From the NCBI GenBank assembly GCA_002383325.1, contig DFYJ01000017.1, positions 1-15,429 on the forward strand: DNA of 15,429 nucleotides. Reading direction: 5' to 3'. Below, in pieces: positions 1 through 6,145 of this stretch (position 1 is the stretch's first letter; each line of letters begins with the position of its first letter). The position numbers were made by a program, and so were the translations under genes. The notes beneath the pieces were generated by a model. That model was not told the DNA's origin, searched no databases, and was given only the letters and a program-made list of their open reading frames with translations. The DNA is from Candidatus Aminicenantes bacterium UBA4085 (GTDB taxonomy: Bacteria; Acidobacteriota; Aminicenantia; Aminicenantales; UBA4085).

Positions 1-1187
1 AGGTCGACCGGCAGCGGCCAGCGGCCGGCTTCGGCCGTGACCCGGACGTCGACGAAGACGTTCTTGGTCGCGACCTTCTGGATGGGAGTGGCCTCGGTCA
101 GCAGCAGGCCTTCCCGGACCAGCGAATCCCATTCGGGGGCGTGGGCCTCGCGCATGGCCCAGTTGCCGCGCTCGGCCACCTCGGAGATCTGCATGGCCCC
201 GTCGTCGCCCATGAAGACCTCGTAGAAGCCGCCGTTCTTGGTCGTCGTCTGGACCTGGTACATGGCCCGGGCCGTGCCCTGCTCCGTCGGGTACTCGAAG
301 ATGGCCATGACGTTGTCGTACCATTCCCGGCCCTTGTAATAGTCGACGCCGCCTGAGGCCGTGACCGAGCTGGGATTCGAGCCGAAGACCCAGGAGAAGA
401 GATCGATCTGATGCGATCCGAGATCGACGATGGGCCCGCCGCCGAAGCGCTTGAACCAGCGCCAGTTGCGGAACTCCTCCATGTTGGCGTAGCCGTAGGC
501 CTGCAGCTTGTCGGCCGTGATGGGGTAGGTTTTGGGCCAGCCCAGCATATCGGCCTTGGACCGGTTCCACTGGGCGTAGGCCAGGTTGACCCGTCCCAGG
601 ACCTTGCGCTCGCGCAGGACCTTGTCGATGGCGTGCAGGTAGCGGGGGTTGGAGCGGCGCTGGTGGCCGATCTGGAGGAGACGGCCCGTGCGGCGGGCGG
701 TTGCGACCATGGTTCGGGCCTTGTCCAGGGTGTTGGACATCTCCTTCTCGCAGTAGACATGCAGGCCCGCGTTCAGGCAGGCATTGGCGTGCTCGGCGTG
801 CATCCAGTCGGGGGTGGCCACGATTGCCGCCGTGAGGCCCTTCTCCCTGGCCAGAAGCTCGCGGTAGTCCTCGTAGACGACCGGGTCCTGCTTGTACTTG
901 CGCAGGTAGCCGCGGGCATACTGCTGGCTGTAGGACCAGATGTCGCAGACGGCGGCGATGCGGATGCCGGGGATGCGCAGGCAGGACTCCATCAGCACCC
1001 GTCCCTGCTCGCCGACGCCGATCAGGGCGATCTTGATCTCATCCGGCTTGGGAGCCGGATGGACTCCGGCGGCCTGTGCCGCGGCGGGGGCGTCCTGGCG
1101 GGCCAGTCCGGATCCGGTAGCCGCGGCGCTGAGCCCGGCGGCTGCGGATGATTTCAAGAACGAGCGGCGGGTCAGTCGGGTGCTCAT
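1..1187 (-). CDS. Tat-exported Gfo/Idh/MocA family oxidoreductase (3' end outside window)
   Basis: Partial gene: 395 codons are visible and the reading frame is still open at the left edge. The N-terminus carries a textbook twin-arginine signal, TRRSFLK at residues 6-12, followed by an Ala/Gly-rich hydrophobic stretch, so the folded protein is probably exported to the periplasm. A Rossmann NAD(P)-binding motif, ALIGVGEQG, lies at about residues 54-62. The usual Gfo/Idh/MocA EKP lysine motif reads CEKEM (146-150), and a GGGPIVDLGSHQID motif matches the C-terminal substrate/catalytic region of the family. Family members oxidise or reduce sugar hydroxyls with a tightly bound or exchangeable nicotinamide cofactor; the substrate here cannot be told. 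The ATG at 1185-1187 is preceded by GGAGAG. It lies 20 bases downstream of the isomerase gene on the same strand, so the two are probably co-transcribed from the promoter at 2260-2288. Confidence 0.9.
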   Translation of the reverse strand, partial: MSTRLTRRSFLKSSAAAGLSAAATGSGLARQDAPAAAQAAGVHPAPKPDEIKIALIGVGEQGRVLMESCLRIPGIRIAAVCDIWSYSQQYARGYLRKYKQDPVVYEDYRELLAREKGLTAAIVATPDWMHAEHANACLNAGLHVYCEKEMSNTLDKARTMVATARRTGRLLQIGHQRRSNPRYLHAIDKVLRERKVLGRVNLAYAQWNRSKADMLGWPKTYPITADKLQAYGYANMEEFRNWRWFKRFGGGPIVDLGSHQIDLFSWVFGSNPSSVTASGGVDYYKGREWYDNVMAIFEYPTEQGTARAMYQVQTTTKNGGFYEVFMGDDGAMQISEVAERGNWAMREAHAPEWDSLVREGLLLTEATPIQKVATKNVFVDVRVTAEAGRWPLPVD

Positions 1188-1207
1188 CGTGGATTCTCTC
1201 CGATCCT

Positions 1208-2197
1208 TCAACCCTTCATCTCTTTGTCGAAGACAACCGTGGACGGCGCGAAATTGAGGCCGCGGACGAACTCCAGCGACTCGCGGGCCCCGTATTCGCG
1301 GTCCATGCCGTTGTCCTCCCATTCGACCGAAAGGGGGCCGGCGTAGCCGGCGGCGTTGAGCTCGCGGATGATCTCCTCGAAGGCCACGTCGCCGTGGCCC
1401 AGGGAGCGGAAATTCCAGCCCCGGCGCAGATCGCCGAAGGGCAGGTGCGAGCCGAGGATGCCGGCCTGGCCGTCCAGCGTCACGGCGGCGTCCTTCATGT
1501 GGACGTGGTAGATGCGGTCGGGGAAGCGGCGGATGAAGAGATGCGGCTCCAGGCCCTGCCACTGCAGGTGGCTGGGGTCGAAGTTGAAGCCCAGCGCGGG
1601 GCGGCGGCGGAATTTGTCCAGCAGGCGCTCGGCCGTATAGAGGTCGAAGGCGATCTCGGTCGGATGGACTTCCAGGGCGAAGCGGACGCCGCAGGCGTCG
1701 AACTCGTCCAGGATGGGCGTCCAAAGCTCCCGGATCTTGTCGAACCCGGCCTCGATCATCGCCTCCGAGGCGGGCGGGAAGGAGTACCAGGCCTTCCAGA
1801 TGGGCGAGCCCATGAAGCCGTTGACCACCCGGCAGCCCATGGCCGCGGCCGCCCGGGCGGCAGCCTTCATCTCCGCGATGGCCCAGGCCCGGACCGCTTC
1901 GGGGTTGCCCTTGGCCGAGGCGGGAGCGAATCCATCCAGCCGCTCGTCGTGCAGGTCGCCGACGCATTGGCCGGCCAAGTGGGCGCCCAAGGCCCAGCAA
2001 TTCAAGTTGTAGCGGGCCAGGATGTCCTGGCGCTCCTTGACGTAATCGGGATCGGAGGCGGCCCTCCGGACGTCCATGTGGTCGCCCCAGCAGGCGATCT
2101 CCAGGCCGTCGTAGCCCCAGGAGGAGGCCATCCGGCAGAGGGTTTCGAAGGGCAGGTCGGCCCACTGGCCGGTAAAGAGCGTGACGGGTCGGCTCAT
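1208..2197 (-). CDS. sugar phosphate isomerase/epimerase-like TIM-barrel protein
   Basis: This 329-residue protein is a complete xylose-isomerase-like TIM barrel (AP endonuclease 2 superfamily), a fold used by sugar isomerases and epimerases such as IolE, hydroxypyruvate isomerase and tagatose/psicose epimerases. The expected divalent-metal ligands are visible in order: LEVHP (E176), FDPSH (D208, H210), HVHMKD (H231/H233) and VEWED (E292). There is no signal peptide, so it should be cytoplasmic. The ATG is preceded by AGGGAGAA at good spacing. It is first in an operon with the Tat-exported oxidoreductase at 1-1187. Pairs of Gfo/Idh/MocA enzymes with barrels of this type occur in inositol catabolism and in oxidative (3-keto sugar) glycoside breakdown, so a role after an oxidation step is a fair inference. 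The exact reaction is not determinable. Confidence 0.9.
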   Translation of the reverse strand: MSRPVTLFTGQWADLPFETLCRMASSWGYDGLEIACWGDHMDVRRAASDPDYVKERQDILARYNLNCWALGAHLAGQCVGDLHDERLDGFAPASAKGNPEAVRAWAIAEMKAAARAAAAMGCRVVNGFMGSPIWKAWYSFPPASEAMIEAGFDKIRELWTPILDEFDACGVRFALEVHPTEIAFDLYTAERLLDKFRRRPALGFNFDPSHLQWQGLEPHLFIRRFPDRIYHVHMKDAAVTLDGQAGILGSHLPFGDLRRGWNFRSLGHGDVAFEEIIRELNAAGYAGPLSVEWEDNGMDREYGARESLEFVRGLNFAPSTVVFDKEMKG

Positions 2198-2215
2198 CGA
2201 CGATTCTCCCTGGCT

Positions 2216-2235
2216 GCTCCGCCCGGAAGCGGAGC
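2216..2235 (-). other. leader hairpin upstream of the isomerase gene
   Basis: A perfect 7-bp inverted repeat, GCTCCGC / GCGGAGC, encloses a 6-base loop (2223-2228). It lies between the predicted transcription start (near 2253) and the ribosome binding site of the isomerase gene. It could stabilise the mRNA or be part of an operator; no U-run follows, so it is not a classical terminator. Confidence 0.5.
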
Positions 2236-2262
2236 GAAATTCGGATCCAAAGGGAGCGAAAT
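2231..2262. repeat. 10-bp direct repeat overlapping promoter and leader
   Basis: GGAGCGAAAT occurs perfectly at 2231-2240 and 2253-2262, 22 bp apart start to start, about two helical turns. The second copy overlaps the -10 element and predicted start of the minus-strand operon; the first lies in its leader. Position and phasing fit a tandem operator for a repressor, but no regulator gene is adjacent. That role is inferred. Confidence 0.5.
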
Positions 2263-2288
2263 ATATAGCCGGCGCGGGCGGGAGTCAA
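2260..2288 (-). promoter_or_regulatory. sigma-70-type promoter of the isomerase/oxidoreductase operon
   Basis: On the minus strand the -35 hexamer TTGACT (2283-2288) and the -10 hexamer TATATT (2260-2265) are separated by exactly 17 bases, close to consensus. The predicted transcription start is near 2253, giving a leader of about 55 bases before the ATG at 2197. Called by eye from hexamer match, spacing and position. Confidence 0.7.
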
Positions 2289-2314
2289 GCCGACCGGAGC
2301 CCTCCGCGGGCCGA

Positions 2315-2343
2315 TTGACGCGGCTTGCGGGCTGTGCTATCTA
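2315..2343 (+). promoter_or_regulatory. promoter of the alpha/beta hydrolase, extended -10
   Basis: TTGACG (2315-2320), a 17-base spacer and TATCTA (2338-2343) preceded by TGC, an extended -10. The predicted start is near 2350, only about six bases before the ATG at 2356. No Shine-Dalgarno sequence is visible, so the transcript would be nearly leaderless. The -10 is an imperfect match. Confidence 0.5.
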
Positions 2344-2355
2344 GGTCCCAAGCGG

Positions 2356-3144
2356 ATGGAGAGGAAAAGCGCGGACGAGGTTCAATCCGGCAAGCCGGAT
2401 TTGGTCCTGGTCCACTCTTTTTATGCCAACAGCATCCTCCTGCGGGGCTTGGGCGAGTTCCTGTCTGATGAATTTCGGGTCCATTTCGTCGACCTCCCGG
2501 GGTTTGCGGCCCATGAGCCGCCCATGGCCGAAGTGACCCTGGACGGCTTCGCCCGCCACGTCGAGGGGCGCGTCCGCGGCCTCGGCTTGGCGGATTACAT
2601 CATCGCCGGCGTCTCCTTCGGCTTCACCGTCGTCTGCCGCATGGATCTGCCCCCGGGATGCCGGGGGATCCTGGCCATCTTCCCCTTTCTGGGAGCGCAA
2701 TCCCTGGCCTTGCGCCGCCGCAAGAAGCTCTTCTACCAGGCGGTCGTCAACGCCATGGACCGTTCGCGGCTCGGGGGAGTGATCTGGAATACCCGGCTCC
2801 TGGAGCGCTTCGCCTTCTGGTGGAGCTCCTATCCCGGCGACCGGGTCCGGATCATCCTGGACCACATGGACGGCCGGACCTTCTTCGCCACGGCCCGGCT
2901 CATCCTCAACCGCGGCGAAGACGTCCGGCTGCACGACCGGCCCCACGTCCTGATCCTGAATCCCAACGACGCGACCGTCCGCTCGGACTATTGCCGGCGG
3001 GTGATGGAAGGGGAGCTTGAGGACCTGTGCGTCGTCGAGACCGACATGGACCACTACCCTTTCGAGCCGACGGCGGACTATTTCCGGGCCCGCTTCGCGG
3101 CCGGCGACATCGCCCGCGTCCGGGCCTTCCTGGATCGCGGCTAG
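2356..3144 (+). CDS. alpha/beta hydrolase fold protein
   Basis: This 262-residue protein has the complete layout of a single-domain alpha/beta hydrolase. LVLVHSFYANS (about 16-26) forms strand 3 and the oxyanion region. GVSFG (85-89) is the nucleophile elbow with Ser87. NPND supplies the acidic residue (D205), and DMDHYPF supplies the catalytic His233. No signal peptide or membrane segment is seen, so it should be cytoplasmic. The family covers esterases, lipases, thioesterases and C-C hydrolases, and the substrate is unknown. The start is set by the ATG at 2356 just after an extended -10 promoter; no ribosome binding site precedes it. It is divergent from the isomerase operon. Its TAG stop (3142-3144) directly abuts the stop codon of the convergent dehydrogenase at 3145, with no intergenic base or terminator hairpin. 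Confidence 0.88.
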   Translation: MERKSADEVQSGKPDLVLVHSFYANSILLRGLGEFLSDEFRVHFVDLPGFAAHEPPMAEVTLDGFARHVEGRVRGLGLADYIIAGVSFGFTVVCRMDLPPGCRGILAIFPFLGAQSLALRRRKKLFYQAVVNAMDRSRLGGVIWNTRLLERFAFWWSSYPGDRVRIILDHMDGRTFFATARLILNRGEDVRLHDRPHVLILNPNDATVRSDYCRRVMEGELEDLCVVETDMDHYPFEPTADYFRARFAAGDIARVRAFLDRG

Positions 3145-4320
3145 TTAGATCTCGATCCAGGCGGCCCCGAGCCCGGAGCTCTTGACGCAGGCTTCGATGA
3201 ACTCAACACCCCGGACGCCGTCTTCCGCGGTGGGGAAGTCCAAGTCGGCCGCGGTCAGGGCTTGTCCCGCGGCCCGCTTGGCCAGGGCCGCGATGAAGGT
3301 CGAGTAGAGATTGGCGAAGGCCTCAAACAAACCCTCGGGATGCCCCGAGGGCAGGCGCGAACGAGATTGGCCGGACGGCGTCATGGGGTCGCGGCCGCGC
3401 GAAAGGCGGGCCGTCGGCTTGTCGACATAGCCTACGGCGGCGTAGTTGGGATTCTCCTGGGCCCACTCCAGCGAGGCCTTGGTCCCGAAGATGCGAACCC
3501 GCAGTCCGTTGTCGTGGCCGACGGCGATCTGGGAGGACCAATACATGCCCTTGGCGCCGCCTTCGTAGTCGACCAGGATCGAGGCATTGTCGTCGAGGGT
3601 CCGGCCGGGGCCGAACTTGTCCAACCGGGCCAGGAGCCGCTCGATCTTCAAGCCGGTGAGATAAGCGACCATGTTCTCGATGTGGCTGCCGATGTCGCCG
3701 ACGCAGTTGGAGATGCCGGCCCGTTCCGGGTCGGTGCGCCAGGCGGCCTGCTTCTGGCCGGTCGCCTCGAGCGGGGTAGCCAGCCAGTCCTGCGGGTACT
3801 CGGCCGAGACGAAGCGGATGTCGCCCAGCTCCCCGGCGGCGATCATGTCCCGCATGTGGTAGATCAGGGGATAGCCGCGGTAGGCGTAGGTGACCATGAA
3901 GAGCAGGCCGGCCTCGGCCGCCAGGCAGCGCAGCTCCTCCGCCTCGCGCCGCGATGCCGCCAGGGGCTTCTCGCAGACGACGGGGAGGCCTGCCTCTAGG
4001 GCGGCCTTGGCGATGGCGAAGTGATCGACATTGGGGACCGTGATGACAACGAAGTCGATCTTGTCTTTCGCCCGGGCCGCCTCGGCGGCGATCATCTCCG
4101 CCGCCGTCCTGTAGAGGCGGCCCTGGTCCAGCCCCCAGGCCTCCCCCGTGGCCAGGGTGTTCTCGAAGGTTCGCGAGAAGCAGCCGGCCGCCAGCCGGGC
4201 CTTGCCGTCCATGGCGATGGCCTTGCGGTGGACATCGCCGATGAAGGCGCCGGGCCCGCCCCCAACCAGGGCGTAGGTCAAACGGGATGCCCGCGAGACT
4301 GCTTCCTGCCCTTCGATCAT
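3145..4320 (-). CDS. cytoplasmic Gfo/Idh/MocA family dehydrogenase
   Basis: At 391 residues this is a full-length Gfo/Idh/MocA enzyme. A glycine-rich Rossmann motif, GGGPGAFIG, lies at 20-28. The dinucleotide/catalytic motif CEKPL (116-120) contains the family's EKP lysine. WRTDPERAG leads into GDIGSHIEN (208-216), which supplies the catalytic Asp/His, as in inositol and other sugar dehydrogenases. It has no Tat or Sec signal, unlike two of the other family members here, so it acts in the cytoplasm with NAD(P). The ATG is preceded by a strong AGGAGG, and a promoter lies at 4365-4393. It appears monocistronic, convergent with the hydrolase and divergent from the iron-sulfur protein. The substrate is not determinable; an inositol- or sugar-type polyol is likely from the family. 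Confidence 0.92.
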   Translation of the reverse strand: MIEGQEAVSRASRLTYALVGGGPGAFIGDVHRKAIAMDGKARLAAGCFSRTFENTLATGEAWGLDQGRLYRTAAEMIAAEAARAKDKIDFVVITVPNVDHFAIAKAALEAGLPVVCEKPLAASRREAEELRCLAAEAGLLFMVTYAYRGYPLIYHMRDMIAAGELGDIRFVSAEYPQDWLATPLEATGQKQAAWRTDPERAGISNCVGDIGSHIENMVAYLTGLKIERLLARLDKFGPGRTLDDNASILVDYEGGAKGMYWSSQIAVGHDNGLRVRIFGTKASLEWAQENPNYAAVGYVDKPTARLSRGRDPMTPSGQSRSRLPSGHPEGLFEAFANLYSTFIAALAKRAAGQALTAADLDFPTAEDGVRGVEFIEACVKSSGLGAAWIEI

Positions 4321-4364
4321 GGCTGCCTCCTGATTCCGGCGTTGATCCTGTCGCGTCGATCCCC

Positions 4365-4393
4365 ATCATATTCAAGCCGCCCCGGTTTTTCAA
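4365..4393 (-). promoter_or_regulatory. promoter of the cytoplasmic dehydrogenase
   Basis: On the minus strand TTGAAA (4388-4393), a 17-base spacer and TATGAT (4365-4370) make a near-consensus sigma-70 promoter. The -35 overlaps the -35 of the divergent promoter for the iron-sulfur protein. Confidence 0.65.
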
Positions 4394-4415
4394 AGAGGGA
4401 GCCGTGTGGTAGACT
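4387..4415 (+). promoter_or_regulatory. probable promoter of the CCG-domain protein
   Basis: TTTTCA (4387-4392), a 17-base spacer and TAGACT (4410-4415). Each hexamer matches consensus at four of six positions. The predicted start is near 4422, leaving a short leader with GGAGGG (4438-4443) before the ATG at 4449. Its -35 shares bases with the divergent promoter, so the two may exclude each other. Confidence 0.45.
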
Positions 4416-4448
4416 CAGCGCTCCCGACCGCTCCTTCGGAGGGCCTCG

Positions 4449-5102
4449 ATGAGCCTCGTCTTCGCTCCCGGCTGCGCCCTGATGATCGAGCGGCCTCGCC
4501 TGGCCGCTCGGCTGGCGGACTACCTCCGGACGAACCACGGCGTTACCACCGAACACCACCTTTGCTGCCGGCACGAGCCGGGCCTGCCGCCCGGAACCCG
4601 CATCATCAACGTCTGCCCCGGCTGCGACCGGCGCTTTCGCGAGCTCTACCCCGGCATCTCGACGATTTCCGTATGGGAGATCCTAGCCTCCGATCCGGCC
4701 TTCGTGCTGCCGGATTACGGCGGGGCCGAGATGGCGGTCCTGGATGCCTGCCCGACTCGGAGCGAGACCCGGGTTCACGAAGCCGTCCGCGCTCTCCTGT
4801 CCCGCATGAACATCCGGGCCGTCGAGCCGCGGGCCACCCGGACGCATGGCGTCTGCTGCGGCGACAGCCTCTACGGCGTTGTGCCCGTGTCCGAGGTGGA
4901 ATCCCAGATGCGGAAGCGGGCCGGCGAGATGCCGGCCGTCGAGGTCGCCGTCTACTGCATCTCCTGTGTCAAAGCCATGCGTCTGGGTGGAAAGACGCCC
5001 CAACACCTGGTCGACCTTCTCTTCAATGAGCCCACCGAGCCCGGGGTCACGGATCCCGATGCCTGGCACGCCAAGCTGCAGGACTACATCGACCGGCACT
5101 AA
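4449..5102 (+). CDS. CCG-domain (HdrB/GlpC-like) iron-sulfur binding protein
   Basis: This 217-residue cytoplasmic protein has two cysteine-rich CCG-type repeats. The second is canonical: C101, then C136-C137-G138, then CISC (C170, C173). The first is compact and degenerate: C9, C39-C40 (followed by Arg, not Gly), then CPGC (C56, C59). In HdrB such repeats bind noncubane [4Fe-4S] clusters that cleave disulfides; related domains occur in GlpC, LutA and succinate:quinone reductase subunit E, where they take part in electron transfer. Here no flavin, HdrA/C or dehydrogenase partner is adjacent and no ferredoxin-type CxxCxxC motif is present, so it would need a partner encoded elsewhere. The ATG follows GGAGGG at six bases. 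The missing glycine in the first motif suggests one intact cluster site and one altered site. Confidence 0.85.
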   Translation: MSLVFAPGCALMIERPRLAARLADYLRTNHGVTTEHHLCCRHEPGLPPGTRIINVCPGCDRRFRELYPGISTISVWEILASDPAFVLPDYGGAEMAVLDACPTRSETRVHEAVRALLSRMNIRAVEPRATRTHGVCCGDSLYGVVPVSEVESQMRKRAGEMPAVEVAVYCISCVKAMRLGGKTPQHLVDLLFNEPTEPGVTDPDAWHAKLQDYIDRH

Positions 5103-5239
5103 TCTCTCCGAGCGGGAACAACGGTTCAAGCCTTGGGGGGAAGAGAACATTGACATCGTCCCAATCCCGCGCGAGGCCTTCTAGACAAAAAGCCGCGGTC
5201 GCGGGGTCTTCTTTGTGGAGCGGTCGATTACGAGCGCCG
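5103..5239. other. intergenic region upstream of the sigma cassette
   Basis: These 137 bases separate the iron-sulfur gene from the ECF sigma gene. A perfect TTGACA occurs at 5150-5155 but no -10 lies at 16-18 bases. GGGAACAACG (from 5113) and GAACATTG (from 5145) look like ECF -35 GAAC cores, so an autoregulated ECF promoter is possible, but I cannot fix its -10. No terminator hairpin is visible after the upstream gene. Confidence 0.3.
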
Positions 5240-5720
5240 ATGAAGCTGGATGAGATCTATGATGAATGGGGAGAGGCCTTGTTCCGCTATCTGACCCTCA
5301 AGCTGGGCTCGGCCCAGGATGCCGAAGACGTGCTGCAAGAGACGTTCGTCCGGCTGGCTCGCTATGCCGATCGGCGACGGTTGCTCCGCGATCCGCAAGC
5401 GTTCGTCTTTCATTGCGCCCACAATGAGGCCAACCGTTTCTGGAAAAGGAAGTTGGGCCGCCGGGATCTGGAAGCGGCCTTCCGCCCCGACCTCGCCTCC
5501 GCGATCGTCCAGGGCCTGGACCTTCCCTCCGAGATCCGCTTGGGCCAGGCCTTGGCCGGGTTGTCCTCCGAGCAGCGGGAGGCTGTCGTCTTGAAAGAGG
5601 CTTGAGGGACTGACCTTCAAGTCCATCGGTTCGGCTTGCGGGGTGTCGACTTTCACGGCGGCCAGCCGCCATCGCTATGGGATGGCGCGCCTGCGGAAGT
5701 TTTTCGGAGAAGAACGATGA
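5240..5720 (+). pseudogene. ECF-type RNA polymerase sigma factor, interrupted by a +1 frameshift
   Basis: The frame from ATG 5240 encodes sigma region 2: EALFRYLTLKLGSAQDAEDV, then LQETFVRLARYA and a segment typical of region 2.3-2.4 (DPQAFVFHCAHNEANRFWKR). The linker and start of region 4 follow (LAGLSSEQREAVVLKEA) and then a TGA at 5603-5605. Omitting one T at 5602-5603 restores the rest of region 4 in frame: EGLTFKSIGSACGVS, with a helix-turn-helix ending LRKFFGEER, stopping at TGA 5718-5720. The joined product is 159 residues, a normal ECF length. The restored stop overlaps the ATG of the putative anti-sigma gene (ATGA, 5717-5720), so the original frame is clear. No good ribosome binding site precedes ATG 5240; an upstream TTG at 5150 keeps the frame open but adds 30 unconserved residues. 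A recent mutation, a base error or recoding are all possible. Confidence 0.85.
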
Positions 5721-6145
5721 AACGGGACGATCGGCCTTCGTCCGACCTGTTGAAGGGATTCGTTCCCCGGCCTGCGCCCCCGGAGCTTCGGTCTCGGGTC
5801 TTATCCGCCGCCCGCGCTGTCCGGCTGGCCGCCGGATTCTGGTCTCCGATCCAATGGGCGGCGGCTGTCGGATGCGGACTCTCGATCGTTGTCTTGCTGG
5901 CGGCGGGTGCCCGCTTGGCGCACCGTCTCTCAGGCCGGATGGACGTGCTCCTGGCCGGAACCCGCGGCGCCGCTGCGGCCGTCGAAGCCGTTTCGCCGGA
6001 GTTGAGGGAGGCTGTCGGTGTCGCGTTGGCGGATCGGTCATGGCATCGTCCGGCTCCGGAGCGGCCGAGGCCGGTACAGCGCGAGGTTTTGGATTGGGAA
6101 TCCGTCGAGGAGGATGTCGATGCCGGCACGAAAAACCCTCGGTAG
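5717..6145 (+). CDS. single-pass membrane protein, putative anti-sigma factor
   Basis: The 142-residue product starts with a charged cytoplasmic segment (1-46) containing PRPAPPELRSRVLSAAR, a Pro-Pro-x-Leu-Arg pattern common in small anti-sigma-like proteins. One transmembrane helix follows at about 47-69, then a roughly 70-residue tail rich in Ala, Arg and Glu. No zinc-binding HxxxCxxC anti-sigma motif is visible, so the assignment rests on context: ATGA overlap with the ECF sigma gene, size and topology. GGAGAA (5706-5711) sits five bases before the ATG. The last 26 bases overlap the next gene, suggesting translational coupling across all three genes. It would hold the sigma factor at the membrane until a signal arrives; this is inference. 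Confidence 0.65.
   Translation: MKRDDRPSSDLLKGFVPRPAPPELRSRVLSAARAVRLAAGFWSPIQWAAAVGCGLSIVVLLAAGARLAHRLSGRMDVLLAGTRGAAAAVEAVSPELREAVGVALADRSWHRPAPERPRPVQREVLDWESVEEDVDAGTKNPR

Noticed and set aside
1148..2344. 398-codon plus-strand open frame opposite the isomerase
   Set aside because: The minus-strand frame has all metal-ligand motifs and a promoter; the plus-strand product is low-complexity shadow sequence.
5150..5178. TTGACA at 5150-5155 as a sigma-70 -35 for the sigma cassette, or TTG 5150 as the sigma start
   Set aside because: No -10 lies at 16-18 bases, and the 30 extra residues do not resemble an ECF N-terminus.
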